From: Branchipolynoe longqiensis
Lineage: Eukaryota; Annelida; Polychaeta; Phyllodocida; Polynoidae
Direction of reading: 5' to 3'
Length of the DNA: 64,000 nucleotides
Assembly: GCA_030323885.1 (NCBI GenBank)
Contig: JASIRB010003264.1
Coordinates: forward strand, 1 to 64,000
The notes beneath the pieces were generated by a model. The model saw only the letters and a list, made by a program, of their open reading frames with translations. It had not been told where the DNA came from and did no database searches. Positions within the stretch are counted from its first letter, which is position 1, and every line of letters starts with the position of its first letter. Below are positions 50,605-61,311 of this stretch, piece after piece. Made by a program: the position numbers and the translations under genes.

Positions 50605-51529
50605 CTAAACCGGAGTCGGATTCGGGACTGGGGTGAAGGTAGTGGGCTCCCCCCCAGTCAACCACGTCAGTTCAGTCTGGCATTCAATTGTCCTGTTGGA
50701 GACTTTGGCTGCCGCAGCATAGCTCTTGGTGGCTGGCGAGGGAGTATTCGCCTCAGCCAGCCTTCGAGCTTCTGGGTAGCTTAGCTGCTTTTCAGTTTTG
50801 ATGTGCTGAATGAGCTTTTCTTTTTTCCACACAGGACAGTCTTTAGATATGGCCATATGGTCACCCAGGCAATTGGAACATTTTGCCTGGTTTTGACAAC
50901 TGGTGTTGTCGTGACCTTTCTGACCACACTTAAAATAGATGGTTTCGTTTTTGCATCTATCCTTGCCATGACCAAACTTCTGGCATTGGAAGCACCGAAG
51001 TGTGTTTGGGATGAAGACATCCACATTCATACTAAGTTATCAAATTTTGGATATATGTCCCTGTTTTTATGGACCCTGTTTTTATGGACTTGTTATCCCT
51101 CTTTATAACTATTCTTCGGATGTTTGACACTCCTTGAGACTTGAGCTCATGTGCTATCTCATCCTCATCAACATCATCAAGATCTATAGTTCGGATTACT
51201 CCTTTGCTAGAGTTGAGAGTTTGATGAGGAGAGGCCTTGATGCCGACGCCTGCTAGCGTGTTTGCACATAGCAGATTGTCGGCATGCGCTTTCTTAGCAC
51301 ACTCCACCAGAATATGTCCAGTTTGTAGCTTCTTCACGTCTTTAACTGTGCCAGCGATTCCTATAATGCCCTTGTGAATGGCAAAAGGGGAATGTTTGGC
51401 AACTGATGCCTCGTCATTCAACGATTCGATCATAATGTACCGTGGCCAATCATCAGTGTTCAGACGTGAGTCCGAATATGAGTCCGATTTCGTTTCCGTT
51501 ACCATCCCGTCGCCGCTAAATGACGTCAC
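50605..51529 (-). pseudogene. LINE 2 ORF1, Gag-like with zinc knuckles
   Basis: The first in-frame ATG is at 51505. It encodes an RRM-like part (IMIESLNDEASVAKHSPFAI, GHILVECAKKAHADNLL, VSNIRRIVIKRD). After a frame change at about 51030 come three knuckles: CFQCQKFGHGKDRC, YFKCGQKGHDNTSC and CSNCLGDHMAISKDC, then a Lys-rich segment and AKSYAAAAKVS. Usual ORF1 order is RRM-like then CCHC. It binds LINE RNA. Confidence 0.85.
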
Positions 51530-52260
51530 CGTATGGGTTTTCGGGGGGTGCTGGGATGGTAGATGTTACCGCTGAAAGTGTCTACCCCCTCCCTCCCCGA
51601 TTCTATCTTTAGCGGTAACAACCACCAGCCCCTCCCTCCCAGATTCTGTTTTTAGCAATAACATCCACCACCACCTCCTTCACCAACCCACCACCGTCGC
51701 CGCTCAATGACATCACCGTATTGGTTTTCGGGGAATGCTGGGGGTGGAGGTGGCAGATGTTACCACTGAAAGTATCTACCAACTAGCTCAATGACGTCAA
51801 CGCTTCGGGTTTTTGTGTTTTCGGAGTGGGGTTTGGGGGGAAGCATTCTATTTTTAGCAATAACATCCACCACCCCCAGCACCACCCGCACCACCTGCAC
51901 CATCCACACCACCTCCATCACCGACGACGACGACGACGCTCAATGACGTCACCGTTTGAGTTTGACAGTTGGTTAGGATAAATGAACTCTATGACCTCTA
52001 CCAACACCACCGTCGCCGCTCAACCGTTTGGGTTTTTGGGGGGGGCAGGGAATGCTGGGGGTGGTTGCAGATGGTACCGGTGAAAATGCTCAATGACGTC
52101 ATCGTTTGGGTTTTTGGGGCTGGGAGTGATGGGGTGGTGGCAGATGTTACCGCTGAAAATGCTCAATGATGTCATCATTTGGGTTTTGGGGGGGGGAATG
52201 ATGGGGGTGGTGGCAGATGGTATCGCTGAAAATGCTCAATGACGTCATCGTTTGGGTTTG
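51505..52260 (-). promoter_or_regulatory. CRE-bearing tandem monomers at the 5' end of LINE 2
   Basis: Units of about 75 bp carry TGACGTCA (51521, 51792, 51944, 52094, 52240) or a one-base variant (51708, 52168), followed by GTTTGGGTTTT, a G run and GCAGATG-TACCGCTGAAA. They lie directly upstream of LINE ORF1, where LINEs have internal promoters. Confidence 0.6.
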
Positions 52261-52263
52261 CGC

Positions 52264-52460
52264 CCACACACACACACACACACATACACACAATCATAGG
52301 TCATGTAAGGACAAATCGGTCATCTAAGGACAAACCTACCCCCCCACCAACAAACAACAGGTCATCTAAGGACTAACCTCCACCCCCCACCCTAAAAGAA
52401 CGGGTCATCTAAGGTCAATGAACTCTCTCAGAAGGGGTCATCAAGTGCAATGGACTCTCT
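52264..52460. repeat. (CA)n microsatellite and GGTCATCTAAGG tandem repeats
   Basis: (CA)n at 52264-52290. Then GGTCAT-TAAGGAC or close variants recur at about 52300, 52318, 52360 and 52403, with AACTCTCTCAGA-GG doubled at 52420-52465. Confidence 0.65.
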
Positions 52461-53765
52461 CAGAGCCAGGATTACGTAATTTTACGCTCAATAGAACCCT
52501 CGTGTAAAATTGTCCGATCTAATGGCATGAGGATATATGTGAAGGTACTATAATAAATTGCAACTTGTCTATATAATGGTAAATGGTGATATATAAAATC
52601 CAAAGGCATATGAGGGATATGTGGAATTGGTAAACTATTACTCATTAGGTATAGAAATTGTATCGTAAAATAGTCTTTGGAGGAGTGTCACTTCCTAGAA
52701 TAGTCTTTGGAGGAGTCACCTCACATACCCCCTCCCCCCATGATGTTATTTATGGATCATTGGCCACTACAAGGCACTGTAGCCAGCATAGCAAGGCCTT
52801 GGATACAACATATTGAATTCTGATTGGTGGATCAACCCATGTGACCACGGCCATCTTGGATTCTAGAAACCTATATAAGATAATAAATCAAGGAGTCTCA
52901 CTCTCCTTCTTTCACTCTTTACCTACTTGCCTTCATTACCTGATTTCTCTTGGCTTGTCCACACCACCCACACCACCAGCCGGCGACTTTACAAAATGGC
53001 AACCACGACTTGTTGAAACTACCGGGATTTGAACCTACACGACATTGCTTAGTAGTGACTGTGTGAACTGTATTTGATACTTTCGGTGTGTTTCGGTAGC
53101 ATTTTCATTTTATTTGTTATTTAATACTATAAAGGTTATATTTCTTAATTAAATTGTTAGTTGACTGCTGGTTAATTGAACGCACCTGGTGTTGTAATTT
53201 TGACGTTACAAGAACTACAATATTTTTTTAGAGAATATCTGTTATATACATAGTATTTTTATTTCATTCAATTTGATATGCTATTCTAAATTCTAGGAAA
53301 AAAAGGACTTTTCTATTGACTACGACTTCTATTGATTCTCCAATCTTTTTGCTTTATACAGGGACTAAATGAAATTAAATTGCTTTGTCGACGAGTTTCC
53401 GATGAAAGTGTCAGTTCTTGAGGGAAACATTAGTCTTTGGCGTCGATATTACTGTAATGTCGCATGTCTGAAGCCTCGTGTTGCCACTAGAATATTTTTC
53501 AGTTTGGACTACTTTCGGTAATTTTCTTTAACCCTGAAGTAAATTAGAGCGTATTAATATATACGGGAGAGACTTTTCACTTTTCTGCTACTTTACAGGT
53601 AATTCTGTCGGTTGGATTCAATTCTTTGAATTTATTTCTACCGCGCTTTTCACAACACACTCAAATTCCAATATAACCCGCGACAAGGAGGATATCAATA
53701 GCGTGAACATATTTGACTGGTGGTAAGTTATATAATATTAAATACACTTACACTACACACTCACA
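52461..53765. other. 5' flank or leader of the Gypsy remnant
   Basis: No ORF with coding character. AATAGTCTTTGGAGGAGT is duplicated at 52667 and 52707. TGGCAACCACGACTTG at 53001 lies where a primer-binding site could be but no LTR pair was recognised. Confidence 0.4.
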
Positions 53766-55113
53766 ATGCCTATAACACAGTTAAAAGAGGATGTATTACG
53801 TGAACAATTTGGGTTGTGGTTTGAGAGTCAGGTAGATATAGGTATTCTTAGTGCTGACTGTGATAAATTGGAAGCATGGACTAAATATATGGCTGATAGC
53901 TTAGAAAATATTACTGACAAAAATGAGGAAAGGATATTGCAAATTACAGAGCGTACTGAGGCTGATAATGACAGGGAAGAGCGTAGAGAGAGATGTGAAT
54001 TAGCTAGTCTACAGCATAAAATTACTGAAACCAAGATATGAGCTCTTAAAGCATATGGGAAGTATGTGCCTATGCTGGATGGGACTGACAGAGGTGCACT
54101 GAGAGAGTGGATAGATCTTATTGAGAGGATTGGAGTTCTTGCAGATGTGTCAGACTTAGATATAATTCGCTTCGCACTTTCAAATGCAACAGGTACACTG
54201 CATGAAGTGTTATTCACTGCCTTCATAACTAAGGGTGCTAAGTCATGGGATGATATCAAAGAGGAACTTGCTAAGACTTTGTTAACTGCAGATGAAAAAA
54301 ACTCATTTAAAAAGTATAGTATTGACTATGGTACCCTGTATACAGAATGAGGGTGAGACAGTGGCGGCATATTGCCAACGGTTTAAAACAGCTGCTAGTA
54401 AGGGGTGGAAACTACCTTCTGCTACCTTGGGGACTGACACCTTTGAAATTTAGTTATAACGATTTCTTGATTCATTGTTGGATGACAAAACTATGTGGTA
54501 CGTAGAGACCAATAGACCAAAATCATTGGAAGAAGCTTTTACTCTAGCTATATTGAGTGATAGGTCTGTTTTGAGACAGCAACGACGTGCACAATCACGA
54601 CTGACAGATTTAAATATGACTAGTCAGGTTGATAGTCTAAACTTTAATTCTTTGAAAATGTCTAAAACAACTGCTTCTGGAGGAGTTCAGGCTAGTTCAG
54701 TAGCAGCAGGAGAGAGTCAGGCTCTAAAGTTGCTCCAGAATGAAGTAAATTCACTAAGAAAGTGTGTAGAACGCTTAACGGTATCTAAAAATAAATGTAC
54801 ACATGCAGATATTCATTCAGTAAATATTGCGTCACCGTATGGTGCCGGTTCTTATGCAACGGGCGGACGTCTTGAGTCGCTGCGTGTAAACGTAGCATCG
54901 AAGGGTGAGGTAGCTATTGCATCTAAGAATAGATCAGGTTCAGTCAGAGAGCACACGGGAAAGTATGCGCTGTCAACGCAACAGCGAGGGAGCAATGAGA
55001 AAGCGACACTGGCTGCGCAGGCGCAGTCATCGATGTCTAAAAAGGGACAGCTAGGTGTATCGCCAACGACCGCAGAGTGCTGGGCAGGGTGGTTTGACTT
55101 GTTTTGTTTATAA
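53766..55113 (+). pseudogene. gag: gag-like region of the Gypsy remnant
   Basis: Frames 53766-54041, 54066-54350 and 54475-55113 follow one another with a stop or small shift between them. The first is a Glu/Arg-rich helical segment (ADNDREERRERCELASLQ). The second has a capsid-like stretch (YVPMLDGTDRGALREWIDLI, WDDIKEELAKTLLT). The third is Ser/Lys-rich with a coiled part (LLQNEVNSLRKCVERL). No CCHC knuckle remains. ATG 53766 has TCACAATGCC context. Confidence 0.65.
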
Positions 55114-55394
55114 ATGAATCCGGACCTTTGGAGAGGAAATACGATCCAGGATACATAGTCGTTAGATCATGGGGTTCAGTGGTAACTATAGTAGACCCTA
55201 ATAACGATCGTAAAGTTGTTAACCTTGATAAATTTAGATTAGTGGATTCTAAAATCATTTGGGATGATATTGCACCACGATTAACTAGAACTGAACGAAG
55301 GAAAGGTATTTTGCAACCTTTGCCTTTCGATCTGATTATTTCTGATCAAAATCGATGCACTAATGAATTATTAGTGAATAAAACAAAAATATAA
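55104..55394 (+). pseudogene. pol: Integrase C-terminal tail of the Gypsy remnant
   Basis: YDPGYIVVRSWGSVVTIVDP and NLDKFRLVDSKIIWDDIAPR form the typical last domain of Gypsy integrases. The frame starts with FINESGPLERKYDPG, which may include the deletion junction. It ends at TAA 55394. Confidence 0.7.
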
Positions 55395-55740
55395 CCTAAA
55401 GTATTACATTCGAGAGAAATTGGTACTGGGCCATTCACGCGACAGCAATCGCGGAGGGTGGATTCAATAATTGGTAGTTCTAATGTATGCAGAAGAATTG
55501 ACCAATCACAGGAAAGAACACTGCGGAAGGATCGACGAATCTGTAGACGTCTGAGTGCTTCGGCTCATTCAACAAGAAATTTCTTTGTTTCTGCACCACT
55601 AATAAATAACGATTGCGCCATGCCTAACCATTGCTTTAATACGAAGCAAGAATTAACAATAGCGCAAGTTGACAGGTCTAAATCTAATCGACAGGGTTCG
55701 CAAGGTTTAGTCATAAGCAATGTTTATGTTCCTTACTAAA

Positions 55741-56002
55741 CTAGCGCCAAGGTTGACGAGTTGTAACGTAAGTTACGCCAGTAATTAAGTTACTAAAAAC
55801 TGTTTGATTACAGACATGTGGTTGATGGTATTGACACCGTAGTAGCATTGCTATAGTGAAGTAAATTGACACTTGTTGCTTACCGAATGCTACGGAGCAT
55901 TTCTGGTGGATTAAGTAAAGAAAGTGGATGCTTTGTTGGAATATGGTGACAGGTACTAATGTAAGTTGTTATTCTATCGTGACATAGAGCGAACAAAGTT
56001 CA
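55741..56002. other. Non-coding stretch after the Gypsy remnant
   Basis: No ORF or clear LTR start. It runs into the copy B repeat. Confidence 0.4.
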
Positions 56003-56489
56003 CCTCTGGTGACTGGATGTCATACTAATTTAACCGTCTGGCTATTCCACCCCCGCTTAAGGCGAGCCTAACGTGTTAATATAATTAATTGTTTCCATGT
56101 GAATTTCCTTGGCCCGCCGCCGCCGTCGTAGCCTTACCGCCCGCCTGCGCGTATTCCGTCGTCGGTGTCCGTCCCGTACTGTAGGCGCCAGCCAGAGTAT
56201 CGTCTAAATACTAGATTTGCCACCGTGCGCATTTATCGGCCTAAAGTGTATTTACATTAGGTTATTTCAACTACTGGCTGCCTCCTTCGTCGTTAGAGAT
56301 ATTATGAATGTTACTAAATGAATCCGAATATGCGCAGTCCAGCACGAGTTGCTGCCGCTGTCACTACTGTTTAATTTACCTTACGTGTCGTGGTTCTAGC
56401 CTAAAAGTTACACTACGTTAATTCTGTAAATGCGTCAGTTATTAGATTCCCGCAGAGGGGCTTAGGCGAGTAGGCACGCCCACTTCACT
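56003..56489. repeat. Interspersed LTR-like repeat, copy B (internal deletion)
   Basis: It matches copy C (57226-58138) almost perfectly from TTTAACCGTCTGG to CGCAGAGGGG, then jumps to the end block CTTAGGCGAGTAGGCACGCC, so about 440 bp are missing compared with copy C. Confidence 0.75.
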
Positions 56490-57225
56490 GCTCCCCCAGA
56501 CGAACAACAAGAATTGATGTTCGTCTAAGAAGAGAAAAGTGGGCGGAGCTACAACGGTCCACGGGTGTAGCACATTAAACAATAATAACAGACCTGACCG
56601 TCCCCTGGCGCGTTCAGTGAAAATATCGCTGTCCGTGCCAGGGCGTAAAAAGAAACTTCTCGTTGTGTTATTTTTTTCAATGTCAATATTAATTTAACCA
56701 AATAATACGTGCGTTTAAGTACGTATATTAATGTTAATAACCAAAAATATAAATACGTCCTTTTAGATACGTATATATATTTTATTTCTATTTATTTTTA
56801 ATAACCAAAAATACGTACACGTAAGTACGTATTTATTTTAAATTGAAAGCCTAAGTACGTATATATTTATATTTCCAGAAATACGTCTGTTAAGCACGTA
56901 AAAAAAAATCTTTCTATTATTATCTTTTTTTTTTTATAACCAGACGCCAAGGCGCCTAAGGCTCTCTAGACATTCATAATATGTGATAAGTGCTTGGAGG
57001 TATGAACAGTAAGGCCTAGAGTTGTGCGATAGCGCAAATGCATATGCAAAGTAGTGGTATATTTAATAAGTGTATTTAGGAATGTATTCAGGTATAACGC
57101 AAATTGCGCACCCATATAGTTCTTCAAACGTAAACACGGAAAACGCACCAGAGCGCAAATATGTGCCTATCACAAATTTAGTGGCGATTTCCTTTTTGGT
57201 TTACGAAGAGAATTAATTAGGATGG
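56490..57225. other. Spacer between copies B and C, with a TACGTA-rich array
   Basis: At 56700-56905 the phrases TACGTA, AAGTACGTAT and AATAACCAAAAATA recur about every 55-60 bp. No gene. A short palindrome, TTCGTCT-AGACGAAC type, lies at 56507-56528. Confidence 0.5.
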
Positions 57226-58138
57226 TCACGGCACCAGTTTAACCGTCTGGCTATTCCACCCCCGCTTAAGGCGAGCCTAACGTGTTAATATAATTAATTG
57301 TTTCCATGTGAATTTCCTTGGTTCGCCGCCGCCGTCGTAGCCTTACCGCCCGCCTGCGCGTATTCCGTCGTCGGTGTCCGTCCCGTACTGTAGGCGCCAG
57401 CCAGAGTATCGTCTAAATACTAGATTTGCCACCGTGCGCATTTATCGGCCTAAAGTGTATTTACATTAGGTTATTTCAACTACTGGCTGCCTCCTTCGTC
57501 GTTAGAGATATTATGAATGTTACTAAATGAATCCGAATATGCGCAGTCCAGCACGAGTTGCTGCCGCTGTCACTACTGTTTAATTTACCTTACGTGTCGT
57601 GGTTCTAGCCTAAAAGTTACACTACGTTAATTCTGTAAATGCGTCAGTTATTAGATTCCCGCAGAGGGGTGTATTACTTGCAGAAGGCCGACTTAGGCTT
57701 AAGGCCTCTCAGTTCATAGAAAGCAATCGAATATAGGTTCCATAGCGGTTAATCTACAATAAGACTGGAGGATAGGAAAGAATGCAAGGAACGTCCTGAT
57801 TCACCTTTACAAGAGCTCACGATTTATTCTTAACCAAAGACTAACAAGGATACCAACATAAATAGTAACGCAGGTCTCCCGTTCCCTCCCGTGTTGTTTC
57901 TATAATTTAGTTTAGAATTTTGACCCCAAAAAGCCTAAATATCGGTGGAAAACGACGGAGCGTGTAGAAACACGTCCGCCGGGTCTGGCCCCGAACGCCC
58001 GAACCCCCCGTTGCTTAGCTAGTCGCTAAGCAACGCTTTACCACCGAGAACCCTCGCGTGCACAAGTGTTAGCAATTTGCGCGCGCGCAATTTGCGCGCG
58101 CGCAAATGGCTTAGGCGAGTAGGCACGCCCACTTCACT
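57226..58138. repeat. Interspersed LTR-like repeat, copy C (longest clean copy)
   Basis: It begins TGGTCACGGCACCAG and ends CGCCCACTTCA. It contains a purine-pyrimidine stretch near 58075-58105 with GCGCGCGC palindromes (GCAATTTGCGCGCGCGCAA). Over 57240-57665 only a few differences from copy B were seen by eye. Confidence 0.75.
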
Positions 58139-58390
58139 AACAAATAACAATTTCATTTATTCTCCATTGACTTTTCTATTTATCTAAGTTAATTTTTAGT
58201 AAGCAGGTGTTACTTGATGGTTTGAGCTTAAATTGTTTAGCTACTAAAAAGAACTAAATTTTGTCACACTAATGACTGAAATGTTATGTTCGCATGAAGT
58301 AATACTATAGCACTTTCGCTAAGACTTTGTAGGTGTTATATTTTTGGAAGTGGTAGATCTTGCATATGTAAGAATTGACATTATTAAAGC
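58139..58390. other. Spacer before YR element 7
   Basis: AT-rich without any feature recognised. Confidence 0.4.
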
Positions 58391-58599
58391 GGATTAATAT
58401 AGTGATGCGCGACAAGGAAGAAAGGAAGGCGGGGGTGGAGAAAAGGCGCTTTATTGAACACATCAAGAATCATACAGGGAAAAGAAGATAAGTCACAAAC
58501 TATATACAGGAATGGCAAATGAAGTAAACATGTAATGCATAGAATGAGAATAAAGAGGCTCATATGGAGCGATAAGGGTATACAGCTCGGAGGGAGCTT

Positions 58600-59428
58600 T
58601 AGTGTTTGTGGTGAGGGGCGCCGAGGAGCCCTCCACCAAGACGGAGGAGAGGGCTCGAGGCGCGCCCGAGGGGGCAAGGCGGGGCACGTAGGGGTGCACC
58701 GCCTCTGAGGTCCAGGTGCCCTGGGCCATGATGTTGGCGAGGGGCACCCCCACGCGGTGGCAGGCTTGGGCGGCGCCTCGGCAGAGGCTGTGTAAGGTGA
58801 ATGTCTGGTGGGCGGGGACTCCCGGCGCTTGGAGGGTGCCCCTGAGGAGCGCGGTGAGGGAGCGTGGGTCGAGGGGCCGACCGGAGGGCATCATGAATGC
58901 GGGGGCGTCGGGGGGCACCAGGCACTGGGTGATGGTGCGGTGCCAGGCCGCGATGGGGCAGATGCTGGAGCCCTTGGCAGCAGGGACGAACAGGGCGACC
59001 GCGCCCGAGGGGCCGGAGATGGTCTTCGACGTCCTGATGAGGATCCGGAGCCCCCCAGGGGCGGGGCGAATGTCGGCTCGGGTGATGGTGTTGGGGGCCG
59101 CCCAGCCCTCGGGGCTCGGGGCCAAGAGGTTGTACTGGTGGAGCATCCCGAAGTACCCGAGGAGGAGGGCGGCCCGAGGGACGAGTGAGGCATGCCCCGC
59201 CCAGGAGGGGTGGGCGATGCTGAGGGCAAGCTGCTCCGATGTGAGGGGCAGCGCCTGGCATGGGACGTGAGTAGAAGCGCGCTCCCCCCCTCGGCAGAAG
59301 TCTCTGGCGAGGCGGGAGTCGAAGCCCGAGGTGATGGAGGCCGGGACGAGGGCGCGGGAAAAGAGGGAGGCGGTGTAGGCTGCAACATCGAAGGCTGAGG
59401 GCGCAAGGGGGTCCAGGCCTCGGGCCAT
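58600..59428 (-). pseudogene. Tyrosine recombinase of YR element 7, HxxR Arg lost
   Basis: The frame is open for over 270 codons. It has LLLGYFGMLHQYNLL with His at the first Arg position, as in element 5, IRTSKTISGP (candidate Lys), CPIAAWHRTI, HSLCRGAAQACHRVG with TGC (58783-58781) for the Arg of HxxR, MAQGTWTSEAV and HPYVPRL with Tyr. Two catalytic Arg are therefore replaced although the frame is open. Confidence 0.83.
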
Positions 59429-59607
59429 GAGGTAGCTGACGTAGTCCTCGGCTTGCCGGCGTCGGTTCTTCTAGGTCACTGGGGCGAGGGAGGCGAGGCG
59501 TAGGCGGCCGACATCAGCGACCTCGGCGGATGAGAAACCTAGAGGCCGGGGTGGAAGGGAAAGTCATCGTGAGAGGAGTGGACGTGTTCTAGCCCGAGGC
59601 GGTCCAC

Positions 59608-61197
59608 CTAGGCCCGTGCCACCTCGGCCCAGGGGTGGGTGAGGTGGGCACGGCTGAGGACATCTGCAAGAACGAGGTCGGCCCCGGGCTTGCGCACGAC
59701 TTGGATGTTGAAGGAGCCCGTGGCGGCCATAAGCCAGAGCTCCCTGGCGCAGGTCCCGAGGGTGGGGTCGCGGGTGGGGCCAGACTCGAGGGCGGCGGCA
59801 GAGGCCATGTTGTCCGTGTTGGCAGCCACCGTCGCCCCTGCGACATCATTCGGGAGGAGACAGCGGAGGGCGACGACGAGGTTCACCGTGGATCGTGGAT
59901 CGCGCCCGGAAGCCCGAGGAGTACCCTCAGGCGTAGCACCTTGAGCTGGAGTAGGCACCCCCACCCGTCAGGCAGGAGTCGCACTCGATCACGAGGCGAC
60001 GGGTCTCCGGGGCCTGAAGGAGGTGGAGGCCGTTCGAGGTGCAGCCGTAGGTGGCGAACCACCTCAGGTCCCGGAGGGCATCACCAGTGAGGGTGAGGGA
60101 GGCGGCTCCGAAACAGCTGCGCAGCGCCCCGAGGAGCCGGGTCATAAACTTCCGAGTGGGGAGCACGCAGCTGCTGACATGGTTGAGGCGCCCTAGGATG
60201 CTATGGAGGTCGCGCTTCCCGAGGGCAGGGCGGGCGATGCGGGCCTCGCAATCGGTGATGAGGCCCTGGGTCTTGTCGGGGGCGAACCGGTTCGTCATCG
60301 CCTCGTTGTCGAGGGTGAACCCGAGCCATGTGAGGCGGACAGCGGGGGGATGGCACTGGGCTCCACGTCGAGCCCGAGGGCGGCGGTGAGGGCGAGGAAG
60401 GCGTTGAAGGCCTGGCACGCCCTCAGGTAGGAGCCCTCGCACCCGACGAAGTCGTCGACCTAGACGAGGGCATGGAAGCCCTCGCGTCGAAGGATCCAGA
60501 CCACCGCTGCGGTGACCCGCATGCACGCCACACCCGAGGAGCGGCAGCCGAAGGGGAGGGCGAGGTCAACGTAGGTTAAGCAGTTGAGGCAGATACCGTA
60601 GAGGGGGCAGGAGAGGGGGTCGGCAGAGAGCTGGCGGTAGGCGCGGGATATGCCGGCCATCCAGACATAGGCCCCGGGGCCCTCATGGATGAGTCGGTGG
60701 CCTACGTCCGCGACACAGGGGAGCCTGTAAGAGTGGGGTCTCCCGAGGTACTCGCGCCGGGGAATGCCCTAGTTGACGCTGGCTCCCGGGGGGTAGGAGA
60801 GGTCCACGATGACCCGCCTCTTGTCCGGTTCGGACTTGGGGCTGGTCATCATGGGAGGGACCTGGATCCAGGGGGTGAAAGGAGGGATGGCGAAGGGGCC
60901 TGCGAGGGCGCCGAGGGCGAGCTCGGTGTCAATGAAATCCTGAATGTGAGGGAGGTTCTCGGGGGGCTCGCGGTGGTTGGAGAAAGTGGGACGAGGAAGG
61001 GATGAGGCAGAGTAGTTGGAGGGGAAGCCAAACTCCAAATAGTCGAGGATGGTGGGGTCGGGGTAGTCGCGGAGGCAGGCACGGCATGCGGGTTTGTGGA
61101 GGCCTGAGGGAAGGGGATGCGGGCGGCCAACAAATTGGGGAGGCCCGCTTCCCGGAGAGCGGCGTAGGTGTTGGTGAAGGTGGGGTACCGGGCCCAC
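59608..61197 (-). pseudogene. pol: pol (reverse transcriptase and RNase H) of YR element 7
   Basis: The pre-RT block (ILDYLEFGFPSNYSASSL) is followed by RRVIVDLSYPPGASVN, then after a stop SRAYRQLSADPLSCPLYGI and FGCRSSGVACMR. The RT catalytic motif reads (stop)-V-D-D-F: TAG at 60462-60460 stands where Tyr (TAC) is expected. RNase H has VIECDSCLTGGGAYSS, NTDNMASAAALESG and LADVLSRAH. A frame change lies near 59950. RT cannot be made as one protein. Confidence 0.85.
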
Positions 61198-61311
61198 GCC
61201 TCGCCGGAGGTGTGGGGCCAGGTGGAGAGGATGGTGGGGTGGTAGTGGGCGGGGGAGGTGCCGCAGGAGGGGGCTGCGGGGAGGGTGTCCTGGATGTGGG
61301 GATCGACGGCG

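Larger units (their letters stand above)
49100..52260 (-). mobile_element. LINE 2 (ORF1 with zinc knuckles), 3' truncated, minus strand
   Basis: Reading leftwards: a tandem-repeat 5' region (52260-51530), ORF1 (51529-50605), endonuclease (50313-49529) and the start of the RT region (to about 49130). RT itself is missing; the copy ends where LINE 1 ends, so one insertion or rearrangement may have cut it. The CCHC-bearing ORF1 and endonuclease type suggest the I/Jockey side of LINEs. Confidence 0.83.
53766..55740 (+). mobile_element. Internally deleted Gypsy-type remnant: gag joined to integrase tail
   Basis: A gag-like region (53766-55090) is followed at once by the last part of a Gypsy integrase (55104-55394). 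Protease, RT, RNase H and the integrase core are missing, so one large internal deletion is inferred. It differs from the 5-10.9 kb element, whose gag looks unrelated. Confidence 0.7.

Noticed and set aside
51521..51529. LINE 2 ORF1 start codon overlapping the CRE octamer
   Set aside because: The codon at 51529 is GTG; the first in-frame ATG is at 51505.
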